Assembly: GCA_035480575.1 (NCBI GenBank)
Contig: DATIHR010000006.1
Span: forward strand, 62,001 to 126,000
Length of the DNA: 64,000 nt
Reading direction: 5' to 3'
DNA from: PMNU01 sp035480575
Lineage (GTDB): Bacteria; Patescibacteriota; Saccharimonadia; Saccharimonadales; UBA4665
The notes beneath the pieces were generated by a model that was given only the letters and a program-made list of their open reading frames with translations, did not search any database and was not told the DNA's origin. Positions 8,284 to 17,350 of this stretch are shown piece by piece. Within the stretch, counting starts at the first letter, position 1. Every line of letters begins with the position of its first letter. The translations under genes and the position numbers were made by a program.

Positions 8284-8364
8284 ATGCCAATAGTGGTTAA
8301 AGACTTAAGCCGCAAACAAACTATTCACGTACGCGTCGAACACGACGTTGAGACACGCGAGTAG
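8284..8364 (+). CDS. possible 26-residue small protein
   Basis: ATG at 8284 to TAG at 8362-8364 encodes MPIVVKDLSRKQTIHVRVEH and six more residues. An A/G-rich stretch (AAAAAAAGAAAGG, 8261-8273) precedes it. It lies 24 nt after rsmH, in the place where other clusters go straight to ftsL, and is followed by a GC-rich stem-loop (8388-8416). The coding case rests on position and leader only; it could be a leader peptide or chance. Confidence 0.3.
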   Translation: MPIVVKDLSRKQTIHVRVEHDVETRE

Positions 8365-8387
8365 TCTGCACGCAGTGAAGGCCAAGA

Positions 8388-8416
8388 GGGGAGCGGCCAG
8401 TTATTGGTCGCGCCCC
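8388..8416 (+). other. GC-rich stem-loop between rsmH and ftsL
   Basis: GGGGAGCGGCCA (8388-8399) pairs with TGGTCGCGCCCC (8405-8416) except at two positions, closing a GTTAT loop. No T-tract follows, so it is not a standard terminator. It may slow transcription or shape the ftsL leader. Confidence 0.4.
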
Positions 8417-8458
8417 GACAGGCCTTATAAAACAAACATAAAAAACAAAAAGTAAAGC

Positions 8459-8815
8459 ATGACATATTCAAGTTCTTTAGCTGTCGGCCGAAAACAAGTG
8501 TTTGCGGGGCGTAATCAAAACGCGACCGTCTTTCGCGCTGCAAGCGCAGAACGCTCTTTGGGGCCGGTAAGTAATACCATTATTTTGATTGTGCTTGCGT
8601 TGGTTTTGGGACTGCTCTATCTGACGCAGGTCACCAAAACGAATGCCTACGGCTATCAAATTGGGTCTTTGCAAAAAGAGCAGGCAACGCTACGGGCCGA
8701 ACACGACGACCTTAAAGTAGCCTCGGCCCGTTTGCAGGCAGTAGACCGTATTCGTGAAAGCGACCAGGCCCATGCGCTTGTATCAGTAGCGCCGGCCGAA
8801 ACGCTCAAGCAGTAG
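8459..8815 (+). CDS. ftsL: FtsL-like bitopic division protein
   Basis: 118 residues. A cytoplasmic N-terminus of ~38 residues leads into one membrane helix (TIILIVLALVLGLLYLTQV, about 40-58) and then a heptad-like helix (IGSLQKEQATLRAEHDDLKV) as in FtsL/FtsB. These proteins form the FtsQLB complex that activates septal wall synthesis by FtsWI. Position between rsmH and the class B PBP supports ftsL rather than ftsB. Sequence is too short and variable for certainty. The leader contains AAAAAACAAAAAG. Confidence 0.7.
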   Translation: MTYSSSLAVGRKQVFAGRNQNATVFRAASAERSLGPVSNTIILIVLALVLGLLYLTQVTKTNAYGYQIGSLQKEQATLRAEHDDLKVASARLQAVDRIRESDQAHALVSVAPAETLKQ

Positions 8816-8856
8816 TCCTTGTATGAGCCCGTGGCAGAGCGGGTATACGTGATACG

Positions 8857-10659
8857 ATGATGACTACTATGAATACCCAAGGCACACCACAAGCAACCAC
8901 CGCACGACAAGCTGTTACGCGCGTACGGTGGTTATTCGCATGTCTGGTGGCAATTGTTGCTATATTTTGGCTGCGTACGTTTTATTTGCAGGTTATCCGG
9001 TACGGCTACTACAGCAAGGCAGCGCTCAGCGTACACCAGAAACAATATCAAATACCCGCGGCCCGGGGCACAATAGAGGCGCATAGCGGCGACACGACCG
9101 TGCCAATTGTACTGAACCAGAAGCTGTTCACCCTATATATAGACCCTGCCATGATAAAGGACGCTGGCAATGTAGCCAACGTGCTTGCTCGTGTGTTGGG
9201 CGGCCAAGAAGCCGAATACAAGACGCAGCTACACACAAAGGACACACGCTACGTTGTTATCGCCCGGCGAGTCGATCAGGCAAAGCGTGATGCGATTATG
9301 CATCATAAATTCCCCGGGGTAGGCGCACAGGAGATACCCTACAGGACGTACCCGGACGGTTCGCTTGCTGCGCAGCTATTGGGCTTCGTAAATGACGAAG
9401 GCAAGGGAGTATACGGCATAGAGCAGGCCCTGAACGACCAATTGGCAGGCAGGCCAGGGGAGCTCAAGGCGGTGACTGATGTAAATGGCGTGCCGCTGGC
9501 CGCTAATACCGACAATATTCAGGTGGCGCCGACGCCTGGATCACGCGTGGTGCTAACCGTAGATGTTGCTATGCAGCAACAACTCGAGGCGATTTTGCAG
9601 CAAGGCTTGAAGGACGCTAAGTCGAACTCAGGCGGCGCCTTAATTATGGATCCGAACACCGGGGCCGTAAAAGCTATGGCTAATTGGCCAACGTACGACC
9701 CTAACAATTTTGCCGACGTAGACGACCCAAGCGTGTTCCAGAACGCGACCGTTAGTTCACCCCTTGAGGTCGGCTCCATAATGAAGCCGTTCACTGCCGC
9801 TGCTGCTCTCGACAAAGGGGTAATACGCGCCGACACATCGTATAACGATCCCTCGCAGTGGACTATAGATAGTTATAAAATTACGAACATAGAAGAAGAC
9901 GGTGGGGCAGGGCGTCGCAGTATTGCGGATATACTGAACTTGTCGCTTAACACGGGCGCAACCTGGTTACTGATGCAATTGGGCGATCCGGGTGGCACTG
10001 ACATAACTGCAAGAGGCCGGTCCATCTGGTATGACTACATGACGAATCATTTCCGGTTAGCGCACAAGACCGGGATTGAGCAGGGGTATGAGGCAGTCGG
10101 TAGTATTCCGGATCCAGACAAGGGTTATGCTCGCGATTTAACGTACGCTAACACTAGTTTCGGGCAAGGTATGAGTGCGACGCCGCTGCAGATGGGAGCA
10201 GCCTTTTCGGCTGTTGTTAACGGTGGCACGTATTATCGGCCATATCTTGTAGAGCAAGTAGTGGATAGCTCCGGCAAAAAAACGTTGACCAACCCGCAAG
10301 TTCTGCGCAGTAATGTCGTCAAGCCCGAGGTAAGCAAAGAGATGCGTTCGCTCCTAGAATATGTAGTCGCAAACCATTCCTTTAAGCCGGCATTTGATTT
10401 GAATACTTTTGGGGTGGGTGGTAAAACCGGTACGGCGCAGATAGCAGACCCCCATGGGGCGGGTGGTTACCGCGAGAATGATTTTAATGGAACCTATATC
10501 GGCTTCGTTGGAGGCGATACAGCAGAGTATGTTATTGTTGTGCGCGTTAACGAACCTAAAATTGCAGGCTACGCGGGCACCCAAGCTGCACAGCCGATTT
10601 TTGGCAAACTGGCCCACATGCTTATAGATAATTTCGGTGTTACACCGAAGGGGCAATAG
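8857..10659 (+). CDS. ftsI: class B penicillin-binding protein (FtsI/PBP2x type)
   Basis: 600 residues. One N-terminal membrane helix (WLFACLVAIVAIFWLRTFYL, about 24-43), a PBP dimerisation domain (AARGTIEAHSGD, then IPYRTYPDGSLAAQLLGFV), and a transpeptidase domain with the acylated serine in SIMK (about residue 307), SLN as SxN motif (~365) and KTGT (~522). It cross-links septal peptidoglycan next to FtsW. In-frame ATGs at 8857, 8860 and 8869 leave the exact start open. It stands 41 nt after ftsL in the dcw cluster. Confidence 0.93.
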   Translation: MMTTMNTQGTPQATTARQAVTRVRWLFACLVAIVAIFWLRTFYLQVIRYGYYSKAALSVHQKQYQIPAARGTIEAHSGDTTVPIVLNQKLFTLYIDPAMIKDAGNVANVLARVLGGQEAEYKTQLHTKDTRYVVIARRVDQAKRDAIMHHKFPGVGAQEIPYRTYPDGSLAAQLLGFVNDEGKGVYGIEQALNDQLAGRPGELKAVTDVNGVPLAANTDNIQVAPTPGSRVVLTVDVAMQQQLEAILQQGLKDAKSNSGGALIMDPNTGAVKAMANWPTYDPNNFADVDDPSVFQNATVSSPLEVGSIMKPFTAAAALDKGVIRADTSYNDPSQWTIDSYKITNIEEDGGAGRRSIADILNLSLNTGATWLLMQLGDPGGTDITARGRSIWYDYMTNHFRLAHKTGIEQGYEAVGSIPDPDKGYARDLTYANTSFGQGMSATPLQMGAAFSAVVNGGTYYRPYLVEQVVDSSGKKTLTNPQVLRSNVVKPEVSKEMRSLLEYVVANHSFKPAFDLNTFGVGGKTGTAQIADPHGAGGYRENDFNGTYIGFVGGDTAEYVIVVRVNEPKIAGYAGTQAAQPIFGKLAHMLIDNFGVTPKGQ

Positions 10660-10720
10660 GGGCAAGGGGTGTATACTATATGCAAGTCTCATCTAAGCTA
10701 AACACTAAGGAAATGAATTC

Positions 10721-11770
10721 ATGCACGACGTTTTATTCATATCAGTAGAAACGGATACGCTCATACGCACACTCTTGTTGGGCTTTTTGGGCTTTTTGGT
10801 GAGCATGCTTATTACGCCCGTATATACGACACTTGCATACCGGTGGCAATGGTGGAAAAAACCGCGTACAACCGCAACAACCGGCGAGAAGGCCACAGTA
10901 TTAATGAGCCTGCACGGCGATAAATACAAAAAACGCCGCATACCAACTATGGCAGGGGCTATATTTGTAGTTGCAACTGTTGTTGTTACGGTGTTGTTTA
11001 ATCTAAGCCGAGAGGGAACGTGGCTGCCTCTCGCAGCTTTTTTGGGTGCGGCGGGCGTTGGCCTACTGGACGATTTTATTAACATTCGCGGCAATGGTAC
11101 GGGTGTCGCTGGTCTGCGTGGCAAGATTAAACTCGCGCTTACAACTCTGGTAGCATTTGTGGGCGGGTTATTCTTTTACTTTAAGCTTGATGTTAACAGT
11201 ATTCACGTGCCGCTTATACAGACCAGCTGGGAGATAGGCTGGCTCATTGTCCCGCTGTTTGTGCTGGTGGTAGTCGCAACCGCTAACGCGGTTAATATTA
11301 GCGACGGCGAGGACGGCTTGGCTGGCGGCCTGACATCAACTGCTTTTGGCGTGTACGCGGTTATTGCTATGTTCGAGGGCCGGTTCGCCGTGGCAGGATT
11401 CTGTTTGACGATTGTCGGTACGCTCTTAAGCTACACCTGGTTTAATATTCCGCCGGCGCGGTTCTTTATGGGTGATATTGGGTCGTTTGCGCTTGGAACA
11501 GCACTTGGGGTAGTGGCTATGATCACTGACACTGTATTGTTACTGCCGGTTATTGGTATCGTCTTCGTGGTTGAAGCGGGTAGCAGCGCCATCCAGATTT
11601 TGTCTAAGAAAATGCGACACGGTAAGAAGGTATTTAAGATAGCGCCTATTCATCATCATTTTGAAGCCAGTGGCTGGCCCGAAACCAAAGTTACTATGCG
11701 GTTTTGGGTTATTGGCCAGGTGGCTGGTGTGCTCGGCCTGATTATCTTTCTGCTTGGGAGATATGTATAA
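10721..11770 (+). CDS. mraY: phospho-N-acetylmuramoyl-pentapeptide transferase
   Basis: 349 residues, multipass membrane enzyme. MraY moves phospho-MurNAc-pentapeptide from UDP to undecaprenyl phosphate, giving lipid I. Visible motifs: PTMAGAIFVVAT near residue 87, LLDDFINI with the Asp pair, NAVNISDGEDGLAGG (usually NLTDGLDGLA), FMGDIGSFALG and the triple histidine in IHHHFEASGWPE. An AAGGAA ribosome-binding site stands before the ATG. The gene lies 61 nt after ftsI and belongs to the dcw cluster. Confidence 0.95.
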   Translation: MHDVLFISVETDTLIRTLLLGFLGFLVSMLITPVYTTLAYRWQWWKKPRTTATTGEKATVLMSLHGDKYKKRRIPTMAGAIFVVATVVVTVLFNLSREGTWLPLAAFLGAAGVGLLDDFINIRGNGTGVAGLRGKIKLALTTLVAFVGGLFFYFKLDVNSIHVPLIQTSWEIGWLIVPLFVLVVVATANAVNISDGEDGLAGGLTSTAFGVYAVIAMFEGRFAVAGFCLTIVGTLLSYTWFNIPPARFFMGDIGSFALGTALGVVAMITDTVLLLPVIGIVFVVEAGSSAIQILSKKMRHGKKVFKIAPIHHHFEASGWPETKVTMRFWVIGQVAGVLGLIIFLLGRYV

Positions 11771-11817
11771 AAGGAACAAATGATTAAACACAAAAACAAA
11801 AAAACAGGGAACGAGTA

Positions 11818-13074
11818 GTGGCGCTTGTTACACGTCGCAGCGCTTCATACAATAAGCCGCAGGTGTCGCGGCGGCACCGCCCGGATTATTGGTTGCTTAT
11901 TTTGTGTGCGCTTATGCTGGCGATTGGGCTGGTGGTGGTATACGCCATTAGCCCGGCTTTAGCGGTAGAAAAGAACGTCGATAACAACTATTTCGTTAAC
12001 CACCAGCTTATAGCTATTGGTTTGGGTTTGTGCATATTTGGCATTACATCGCGTGTACCGTTAGAAGCCTGGAAAAAGCTGGGTGTGCCGCTCCTTGTGG
12101 TGGCTGGTGTTGCAACGATTATCGCCTTGCTGCTACCGGTAAACGCCAATTATCCGGCGCATCGGTGGATACGGCTTGGTGGGCTGTCATTTCAATCGGT
12201 CGAATTACTGAAATTTGCGTTTTTAGTGTGGACTGCTAGCTTTTTGGCTATGCAGGCCCGCGAGGGCCGTTTAAGCGACGCACGGGCGACGTTACGGCCG
12301 CTTGGCATTGCGTTAGGTGTAGCGGCAGTTATAGTGGCTTTTATACAAAGCGATTTAGGCTCTGCAGGCGTTATGATTGCCATGGGCGGCACGATGGTGT
12401 TTGTAGCTGGCATGCCCATGAAACGACTTATACTGGGCGTTATTGCAATCGTGCTCTTGTGTACGGTCGCCATTACGGCCACGCCGTATCGGCGCGATCG
12501 GCTGCAGACATACTTGAACCCGCAAGCCGACTGTCTCAATGCAGGTTACCAAGCCTGTCAGGCACTTATAGCCGTGGGGACGGGCGGTATGATTGGCTTG
12601 GGGCTGGGTAAGAGCGTGCAAGCGTTTGGTTATTTGCCCGAGGCAGAGAACGACTCAATTTTTGCAATCTATGCTGAGAAGTTTGGGTTCATAGGGGTGA
12701 CGCTGCTCCTCGGCATACTGCTGGTGCTGTTTGCTCGCCTAAAGGCTATCATGGAGCGGGCGCCTGACGATTTTACGCGTCTTGTGGTGGCTGGTATTTT
12801 TGCATGGCTCGCGGTACAAGCCTTAATTAATATCGGCGCTATGCTGGGTATGCTCCCGCTTAAGGGTATTACGTTGCCGTTTATTAGTTACGGTGGCACC
12901 AGTATTTTATTGGTTATGGCAGCCATGGGATTGGTTTTTCAGGTTTCGCGGTATACTTTGTACAGCGTGCCGCGGCAAACAGGCGGCGTAAGCGGAGGAA
13001 GAGGCTATGAGAATAGTCCTGACCGGAGCGGGTTCCGGGGGGCATATCACCCCGGTGCTAGCAGTCGCTCATGA
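11818..13074 (+). CDS. ftsW: septal peptidoglycan glycosyltransferase FtsW
   Basis: 418 residues from GTG at 11818, preceded by AGGGAACGAG and an ACAAAAACAAAAAAAC stretch. SEDS family: about ten membrane helices, e.g. YWLLILCALMLAIGLVVVYA and LIAIGLGLCIFGI. Family motifs include HRWIRLGGLSFQSVELLKFA, QSDLGSAGVM, AENDSIFAIYAEKFGFIG and LPFISYGGTSIL. FtsW polymerises lipid II at the septum with its partner FtsI. The 3' end overlaps murG by 68 bp, so the two are probably translationally coupled. Confidence 0.93.
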   Translation: MALVTRRSASYNKPQVSRRHRPDYWLLILCALMLAIGLVVVYAISPALAVEKNVDNNYFVNHQLIAIGLGLCIFGITSRVPLEAWKKLGVPLLVVAGVATIIALLLPVNANYPAHRWIRLGGLSFQSVELLKFAFLVWTASFLAMQAREGRLSDARATLRPLGIALGVAAVIVAFIQSDLGSAGVMIAMGGTMVFVAGMPMKRLILGVIAIVLLCTVAITATPYRRDRLQTYLNPQADCLNAGYQACQALIAVGTGGMIGLGLGKSVQAFGYLPEAENDSIFAIYAEKFGFIGVTLLLGILLVLFARLKAIMERAPDDFTRLVVAGIFAWLAVQALINIGAMLGMLPLKGITLPFISYGGTSILLVMAAMGLVFQVSRYTLYSVPRQTGGVSGGRGYENSPDRSGFRGAYHPGASSRS

Positions 13075-14191
13075 GCTTAAAAAGCTCCATCCGGATGTGA
13101 CGTTATTTTATATTGGTCAGCAGGGCGACGCTCTTGGTGACGTGCCAGCTGACGATAAAAATATCGACCAAACGTTCGCAGTACGGGCAGGGAAGTTCCG
13201 ACGGTACCACGGCGAGGGTGTTAAACAATTGCTCGACGTCGCTACGATGTATAAAAATATCCGTGATGCGTTGTTTGTGCTGATCGGCCTATGGCAGAGC
13301 TTTCGATTACTGGGGCAATTGCAACCAGATGTAGTGTTCATTAAGGGCGGTTTTGTAGGTGTGCCGGTAGGCCTGGCTGCAGCGTTACGGGGTATACCGT
13401 ATGTTACCCACGATTCTGATGCATTGCCTGGGCTTGCCAATCGTATTATTGCACGTTGGGCGCGATTGCACGCCGTGGCCCTGCCAAAAGAAGTGTACGC
13501 CTATCCGTCGGCCAAAACCGTAACCGTTGGCGTACCTGTGTCGCACCAGTTTCATGCTCTTACTAAAGAAGATGTTGCGCGGGCGCGTCGCCAGATAGAG
13601 ATACCCCAAGCTGCCCGGTTATTATTGGTGACCGGGGGCGGGAATGGTGCAGATAGCCTTAATACAGCTGTTGTTCGCTGCATGCCGGACTTGTTTGAGC
13701 GCTACCCAAACCTGCATGTCGTGCATATCTCTGGGCGCGCGCTCGAAACGAAAACACGCCAGATGTACGCACAGACGTTAGGTAGGCAAGACGCGCAGAG
13801 AGTAATAGTCAAAGGGCATGTGACTAATTTGTATGTCTATAGCGCGGCCGCAGACATTATTATTACCCGCGCTGGTGCCACAAGCATGGCCGAGTTTGCC
13901 GTACAGGGTAAAGCCTGTGTTGTTGTACCGAACCCGATTTTAACCGGCGGGCATCAACTTAAAAACGCCAAGGTGTTAGCCGACCGGAAAGCAGTACGTT
14001 TGGTAGATGAGCGCTATGTGCGTGACGACCCGCAAGGCGCGTTTATGCCGGCACTTACCGAACTATTCGACGACCCCAAAAAAGCCGCTGTTTTATCGGC
14101 TAAACTCTCTGAATTGGCCCGGCCTAATGCTGCGCACCTACTCGCGGTGTTATTATTAGAGGTAGCAGATCACGTCAATCAGATCGCTTAG
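13007..14191 (+). CDS. murG: UDP-GlcNAc:lipid I N-acetylglucosaminyltransferase
   Basis: 394 residues, GT28 family, about 30 longer than many MurGs. N-terminal GAGSGGHITPVLAVA is the glycine-rich lipid I site; FIKGGFVGVPVGLAAALRGI and HDSDALPGLANRI follow; the C-terminal half has LLVTGGGNGA, ITRAGATSMAEFA and PNPILTGGHQLKNA. It converts lipid I to lipid II on the inner membrane face. A strong GGAGGA lies 8 nt before the ATG, within ftsW. A long insertion (about residues 40-85, GDVPADDKNIDQTF) is less conserved. Confidence 0.95.
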   Translation: MRIVLTGAGSGGHITPVLAVAHELKKLHPDVTLFYIGQQGDALGDVPADDKNIDQTFAVRAGKFRRYHGEGVKQLLDVATMYKNIRDALFVLIGLWQSFRLLGQLQPDVVFIKGGFVGVPVGLAAALRGIPYVTHDSDALPGLANRIIARWARLHAVALPKEVYAYPSAKTVTVGVPVSHQFHALTKEDVARARRQIEIPQAARLLLVTGGGNGADSLNTAVVRCMPDLFERYPNLHVVHISGRALETKTRQMYAQTLGRQDAQRVIVKGHVTNLYVYSAAADIIITRAGATSMAEFAVQGKACVVVPNPILTGGHQLKNAKVLADRKAVRLVDERYVRDDPQGAFMPALTELFDDPKKAAVLSAKLSELARPNAAHLLAVLLLEVADHVNQIA

Positions 14192-14206
14192 TGCTCACAC
14201 AAACAT

Positions 14207-15166
14207 ATGCTGTTCAAAAAGAAACAACCGACCCCTGCAAAGGGTCGTGTCCGCCCGGATCTACCACCAGATCGCCGGCCGGTTTCACAGGTATTTTCAT
14301 ACCATGCAAACCGTTCGACGGCCGGTGCCGCAGACGGCGCACGGCGCGCAGGCACTGAGGCGCACAATACTGCCGGTAGCGCTGTGCAGGAACGTTTGCC
14401 GCGACGTAGTGGCCTTAAGCGTGCAGGGCGCGTCCTGGTGGCCCTAACGCTCCTTGTACTGGCAGTTCTTAACCTTATAGTCAGCCCCACTCCAAAGTTG
14501 CGTACGCCCACAGGTGGTAGTGCTGCGGATGCACTATTTATCCATCCCAAAGAAAGCTATGCCGAGGGCGCCGCCGATGTATTGGGTGATTCGCCCATGA
14601 ACCGTACAAAATTAACCATAGATGCCAAAAAGACTGCCAGCGAACTATCCCGCCGTTTTCCGGAATTGGGCAGCGTTATCGTTAGCGTACCGTTTATTGG
14701 CCAGCAACCAACAGTGTACATCGAACCCGCAACACCAGCATTACTGCTCGCCACTACCGAAGGTACCGTATATGTCGTAGATACGAACGGCAAAGTACTC
14801 GCCCGACTCGGCGATGCTCCAACAGTGACCTCTCTTGGGCTGCCGACAGTGAGTGATCCGAGCGGTTTGCAGTTAGAGCTCGGCCGGGTAGCGCTGCCCA
14901 GCACAAACGTCAGTTTCATAACAGAGGTAGTGGGGCAGTTGAAAGCCAAACATCTTACCGTACGGAGTCTTGTATTGCCAGCGAGAACAAGCGAGCTCTG
15001 GATGCAAGTGCAGGGAACATCGTACACCATAAAATACAATTTGCATGGAGATGCCAGGGAAGAGGCGGGCGCATACCTGGCGGTTAAACAACAGCTAGAT
15101 AAAGAAAAGAAGACGCCAACGGAATACGTAGATGTCCGGGTCGAGGGCCGGGCGTACTTTAAATAA
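14207..15166 (+). CDS. ftsQ: FtsQ/DivIB-like division protein
   Basis: 319 residues. A basic, disordered cytoplasmic tail (1-80) precedes a membrane helix (VLVALTLLVLAVLNLIV, about 82-98). The outer part has a POTRA-like region (ADALFIHPKESYAEGAADVL, then KTASELSRRFPELGSVIV) and a beta domain ending in YVDVRVEGRAYFK, as in FtsQ. FtsQ scaffolds the FtsQLB complex. It closes the cluster after murG with a 15-nt gap; murC, murB, ftsA and ftsZ, often next in other bacteria, are not here. The assignment relies on architecture and location. Confidence 0.75.
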   Translation: MLFKKKQPTPAKGRVRPDLPPDRRPVSQVFSYHANRSTAGAADGARRAGTEAHNTAGSAVQERLPRRSGLKRAGRVLVALTLLVLAVLNLIVSPTPKLRTPTGGSAADALFIHPKESYAEGAADVLGDSPMNRTKLTIDAKKTASELSRRFPELGSVIVSVPFIGQQPTVYIEPATPALLLATTEGTVYVVDTNGKVLARLGDAPTVTSLGLPTVSDPSGLQLELGRVALPSTNVSFITEVVGQLKAKHLTVRSLVLPARTSELWMQVQGTSYTIKYNLHGDAREEAGAYLAVKQQLDKEKKTPTEYVDVRVEGRAYFK

Positions 15167-15838
15167 GCCCCGCTCTACCCTTATAGTTCGCCTTTTGTTC
15201 ATATAAACGTTATACACTGCGTCTTTGTGAAAATGTATATAAACATACACTAACTATTAAATGTCAAATAGGGCAGATAACAGGGGGCAGGAGGGGGAAT
15301 ATATATAAACAATCAAAATGGGCGAAATGCAAATGTTTTCACGACATCAACTGTGGAAAAGTTTGCAACAATGGTCATTAGGTACGATGCGTAGATTACT
15401 AATCAGCAGTATGAAGCGGCAGTAATGTCTATTAATCTCAACTGTAATTTAGGCGCACCGGTAAGCATAGTTATGTATATAAGACGATTTAGTCATAGCA
15501 TGCACCAACTCCCCTGCGATAAGTGATATTACTTAACAGCTCAATAATGTACAAATAGAGTCGCAAAATATACATTGTGCGACGTTGTGTCGATTCTTTG
15601 TTTTGTATGTGCCTCCACCTATTGCCACCCTAAGCATTCGCATGCTGCTTACTATTTTTTGTCTTGCTCTGCCCTAAATATGTGCCATGTCTATTACTGG
15701 CCTGTGTATGTATGCTTCACAATATTTTTTTCAGTCACGCATATACTGACTGTTCGTTTTCTGTACGACAAAACGAACAGTCAGTACGTGTGTTCGTATT
15801 ATGTCTATATCGTTGTATACCACCTGTTTTATGGCTAT
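15167..15838. other. AT-rich intergenic region, no supported gene
   Basis: 672 bp between ftsQ and the convergent minus-strand genes, clearly richer in A/T than its surroundings. It holds several TATATAA-like strings (near 15235, 15301 and 15475) and a perfect 17-bp hairpin (15744-15786). A cysteine-rich open frame at 15575-15883 shows no protein-like pattern. It may carry an unrecognised RNA or be remnant DNA. Confidence 0.5.
15744..15786. repeat. perfect 17-bp inverted repeat
   Basis: TACTGACTGTTCGTTTT (15744-15760) and AAAACGAACAGTCAGTA (15770-15786) around a 9-nt loop. No T-tract follows on either strand, so it is not a standard intrinsic terminator, although it lies 53 bp beyond the stop of the minus-strand gene at 15839. 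It could be a protein-binding site or a factor-independent RNA end. Confidence 0.7.
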
Positions 15839-16216
15839 TTAAGATGTCGCCGTGCCGCCAAATGCCGCGTACAGTTTGCTTAGGAATCGCGCTTTAGTGG
15901 CTTCGCTCAGATCTTGGTCTTTCTTTGTAAAATACACAAATGGCTGCTCGTCTGGACTGCCTGGTAGGTAGTCTATGTAGTCCGGCGCGCCGACGGCAAG
16001 AACGTCAAAACCTACACGTATATCTAGGTCGGCTTTATACGCTATGAGTGCTGTTATGCTGGGTGATGCTAGAATGGCGGGATCGATACGCCCTGTAGCG
16101 CTTATTGCTGGCCGGCTTTGGTTGGGGTTGCTGGGGTCGGTGGCAAATGTTTCGAGCCGTGTTCGACGATCGGCCTCGTGATTATATTGGTTAAACCCTC
16201 TGAGAGCAAAATCCAT
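15839..16216 (-). CDS. hypothetical protein
   Basis: 125 residues, no family recognised. Soluble, with no signal or membrane segment; strands and short helices are likely (AILASPSITALIAYKADLDIR, FVYFTKKDQDLSEATKARFL). It lies 39 nt downstream of the sigma4/HARE gene on the same strand and is probably transcribed with it. The C-terminal FTKKDQDLSEATKARFLSKL looks like an amphipathic helix. Confidence 0.5.
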   Translation of the reverse strand: MDFALRGFNQYNHEADRRTRLETFATDPSNPNQSRPAISATGRIDPAILASPSITALIAYKADLDIRVGFDVLAVGAPDYIDYLPGSPDEQPFVYFTKKDQDLSEATKARFLSKLYAAFGGTATS

Positions 16217-16255
16217 ATAGTTGTCTATGGATGTGCCCTTCCCTCTTCCCTGGTC

Positions 16256-17311
16256 TTATTCGGCGGTGGCTTCTTCGAGCGTGTAAGTGGCTTTGGCAAC
16301 GCGCTTAAACTGCGTTTTGCCTTGTAGGTTCAAAAGAATAGTCGTTTCTTTTACGAAGCGGCTTTTAAGTACCCGCTTAACAATCTCGTCGCGGTGCAGG
16401 GGCTCCCCTGCTTCGCGGAGTACGTCGGAAATAATGTCGGCAACGGTGCCTTTGCTGTAGCCCCATTCTTTTAGGGCGTAAATGCCGCGGCCAATAAGCA
16501 CGAAGCGTTTGTCTTTGATAAGCTCGTTGTGAATAGCTTGGGTAGTAACATCTTTGCGCTTAAAGTCACTCTGCTTAATGGCGTCTGCAATTTCATTAAA
16601 ATGCATGTGCTGGCCGCGTTCTTTGAGGATAACGTAGATTTTGTCGCGAATGTTCTTAGGGTTGACCATAGGCCACTTAATGAGGCCCCAGCGGTCGTTT
16701 AGTGTTGCTAGATCTTTGGAGATGCTTGCTAGTGCGGCTGCTTCGGCGCTGCTGTCAATATCGGCAGCTTTTGCGGCTGTCGCAATGGCTACAGGTTCGC
16801 CGGCTTTACTAATAGCCTGAATAAGCTTTTGAATGCCAGCCTTCATAGCTTCAGTGTCGCGGACGTTAGAAATACCAACTGCTTGGTAGTGGTGGTCGTC
16901 TTCTTCGATGACACTGAGGTTCGGGCATAGGGTTGCTAAAAAGATGACACGTGACTGGTCTGTTTTGGTGTTCTCGGCGGTGACAGCAGCGGTAAGATCG
17001 CTAATACGAGCGGCGTTGCCCATTTGCTGTAATTGCTGTGTTAGTGCTGTTTCTACTTCTTTAATGTGTGGCAGGTGGTTCTGATCGGCCAGTGCCTTAA
17101 AGCGGGCGATAACTGACTTCTCTAGCTGGCGAACGCGTTCGCGGGTGATACCAAGCAATTCCCCTATTTGTTCAAGTGTTTCGCGCCGGTCAAAGAGACC
17201 AAACCGGCGAGCGACGATTTCGCGTTCACGGTCGCGTTCGACGCTCGATAAAATATCTTGGACAAATTTTTCGGTATTAAGCACCGACTTGGATGCGGGG
17301 GCGTTTGCCAT
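16256..17311 (-). CDS. sigma-70 region 4 / HARE-HTH fusion regulator
   Basis: 351 residues from the ATG at 17311, which has AGGAAAA 6 nt upstream; an ATG at 17341 is nearly at the predicted transcription start. Residues ~25-75 form a sigma-70 region 4 helix-turn-helix (RETLEQIGELLGITRERVRQ). The middle is helical. Residues ~225-290 form a HARE-HTH (RpoE-delta/HB1-ASXL) winged helix: MHFNEIADAIKQSDFKRKDV, RFVLIGRGIYALKEWG; a second related unit follows (EPLHRDEIVKRVLKSRFV). No region 2 is present, so it is not a complete sigma factor; it may bind RNA polymerase or -35-like DNA as an accessory regulator. Confidence 0.8.
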   Translation of the reverse strand: MANAPASKSVLNTEKFVQDILSSVERDREREIVARRFGLFDRRETLEQIGELLGITRERVRQLEKSVIARFKALADQNHLPHIKEVETALTQQLQQMGNAARISDLTAAVTAENTKTDQSRVIFLATLCPNLSVIEEDDHHYQAVGISNVRDTEAMKAGIQKLIQAISKAGEPVAIATAAKAADIDSSAEAAALASISKDLATLNDRWGLIKWPMVNPKNIRDKIYVILKERGQHMHFNEIADAIKQSDFKRKDVTTQAIHNELIKDKRFVLIGRGIYALKEWGYSKGTVADIISDVLREAGEPLHRDEIVKRVLKSRFVKETTILLNLQGKTQFKRVAKATYTLEEATAE

Positions 17312-17350
17312 GGTATTTTCCTGCCTATTAATGGTAGTCAATTTAGTACA

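Noticed and set aside
8824..8856. tRNA-like start GCCCGTGGCAGAGCGGGTATAC
   Set aside because: Only a D-arm-like string is present; no anticodon or T arm follows and the ftsI start is within 10 nt.
15575..15883. 102-residue cysteine-rich frame in the AT-rich gap
   Set aside because: No ribosome-binding site, composition unlike neighbours, frame crosses the 17-bp hairpin and overlaps the minus-strand gene end.
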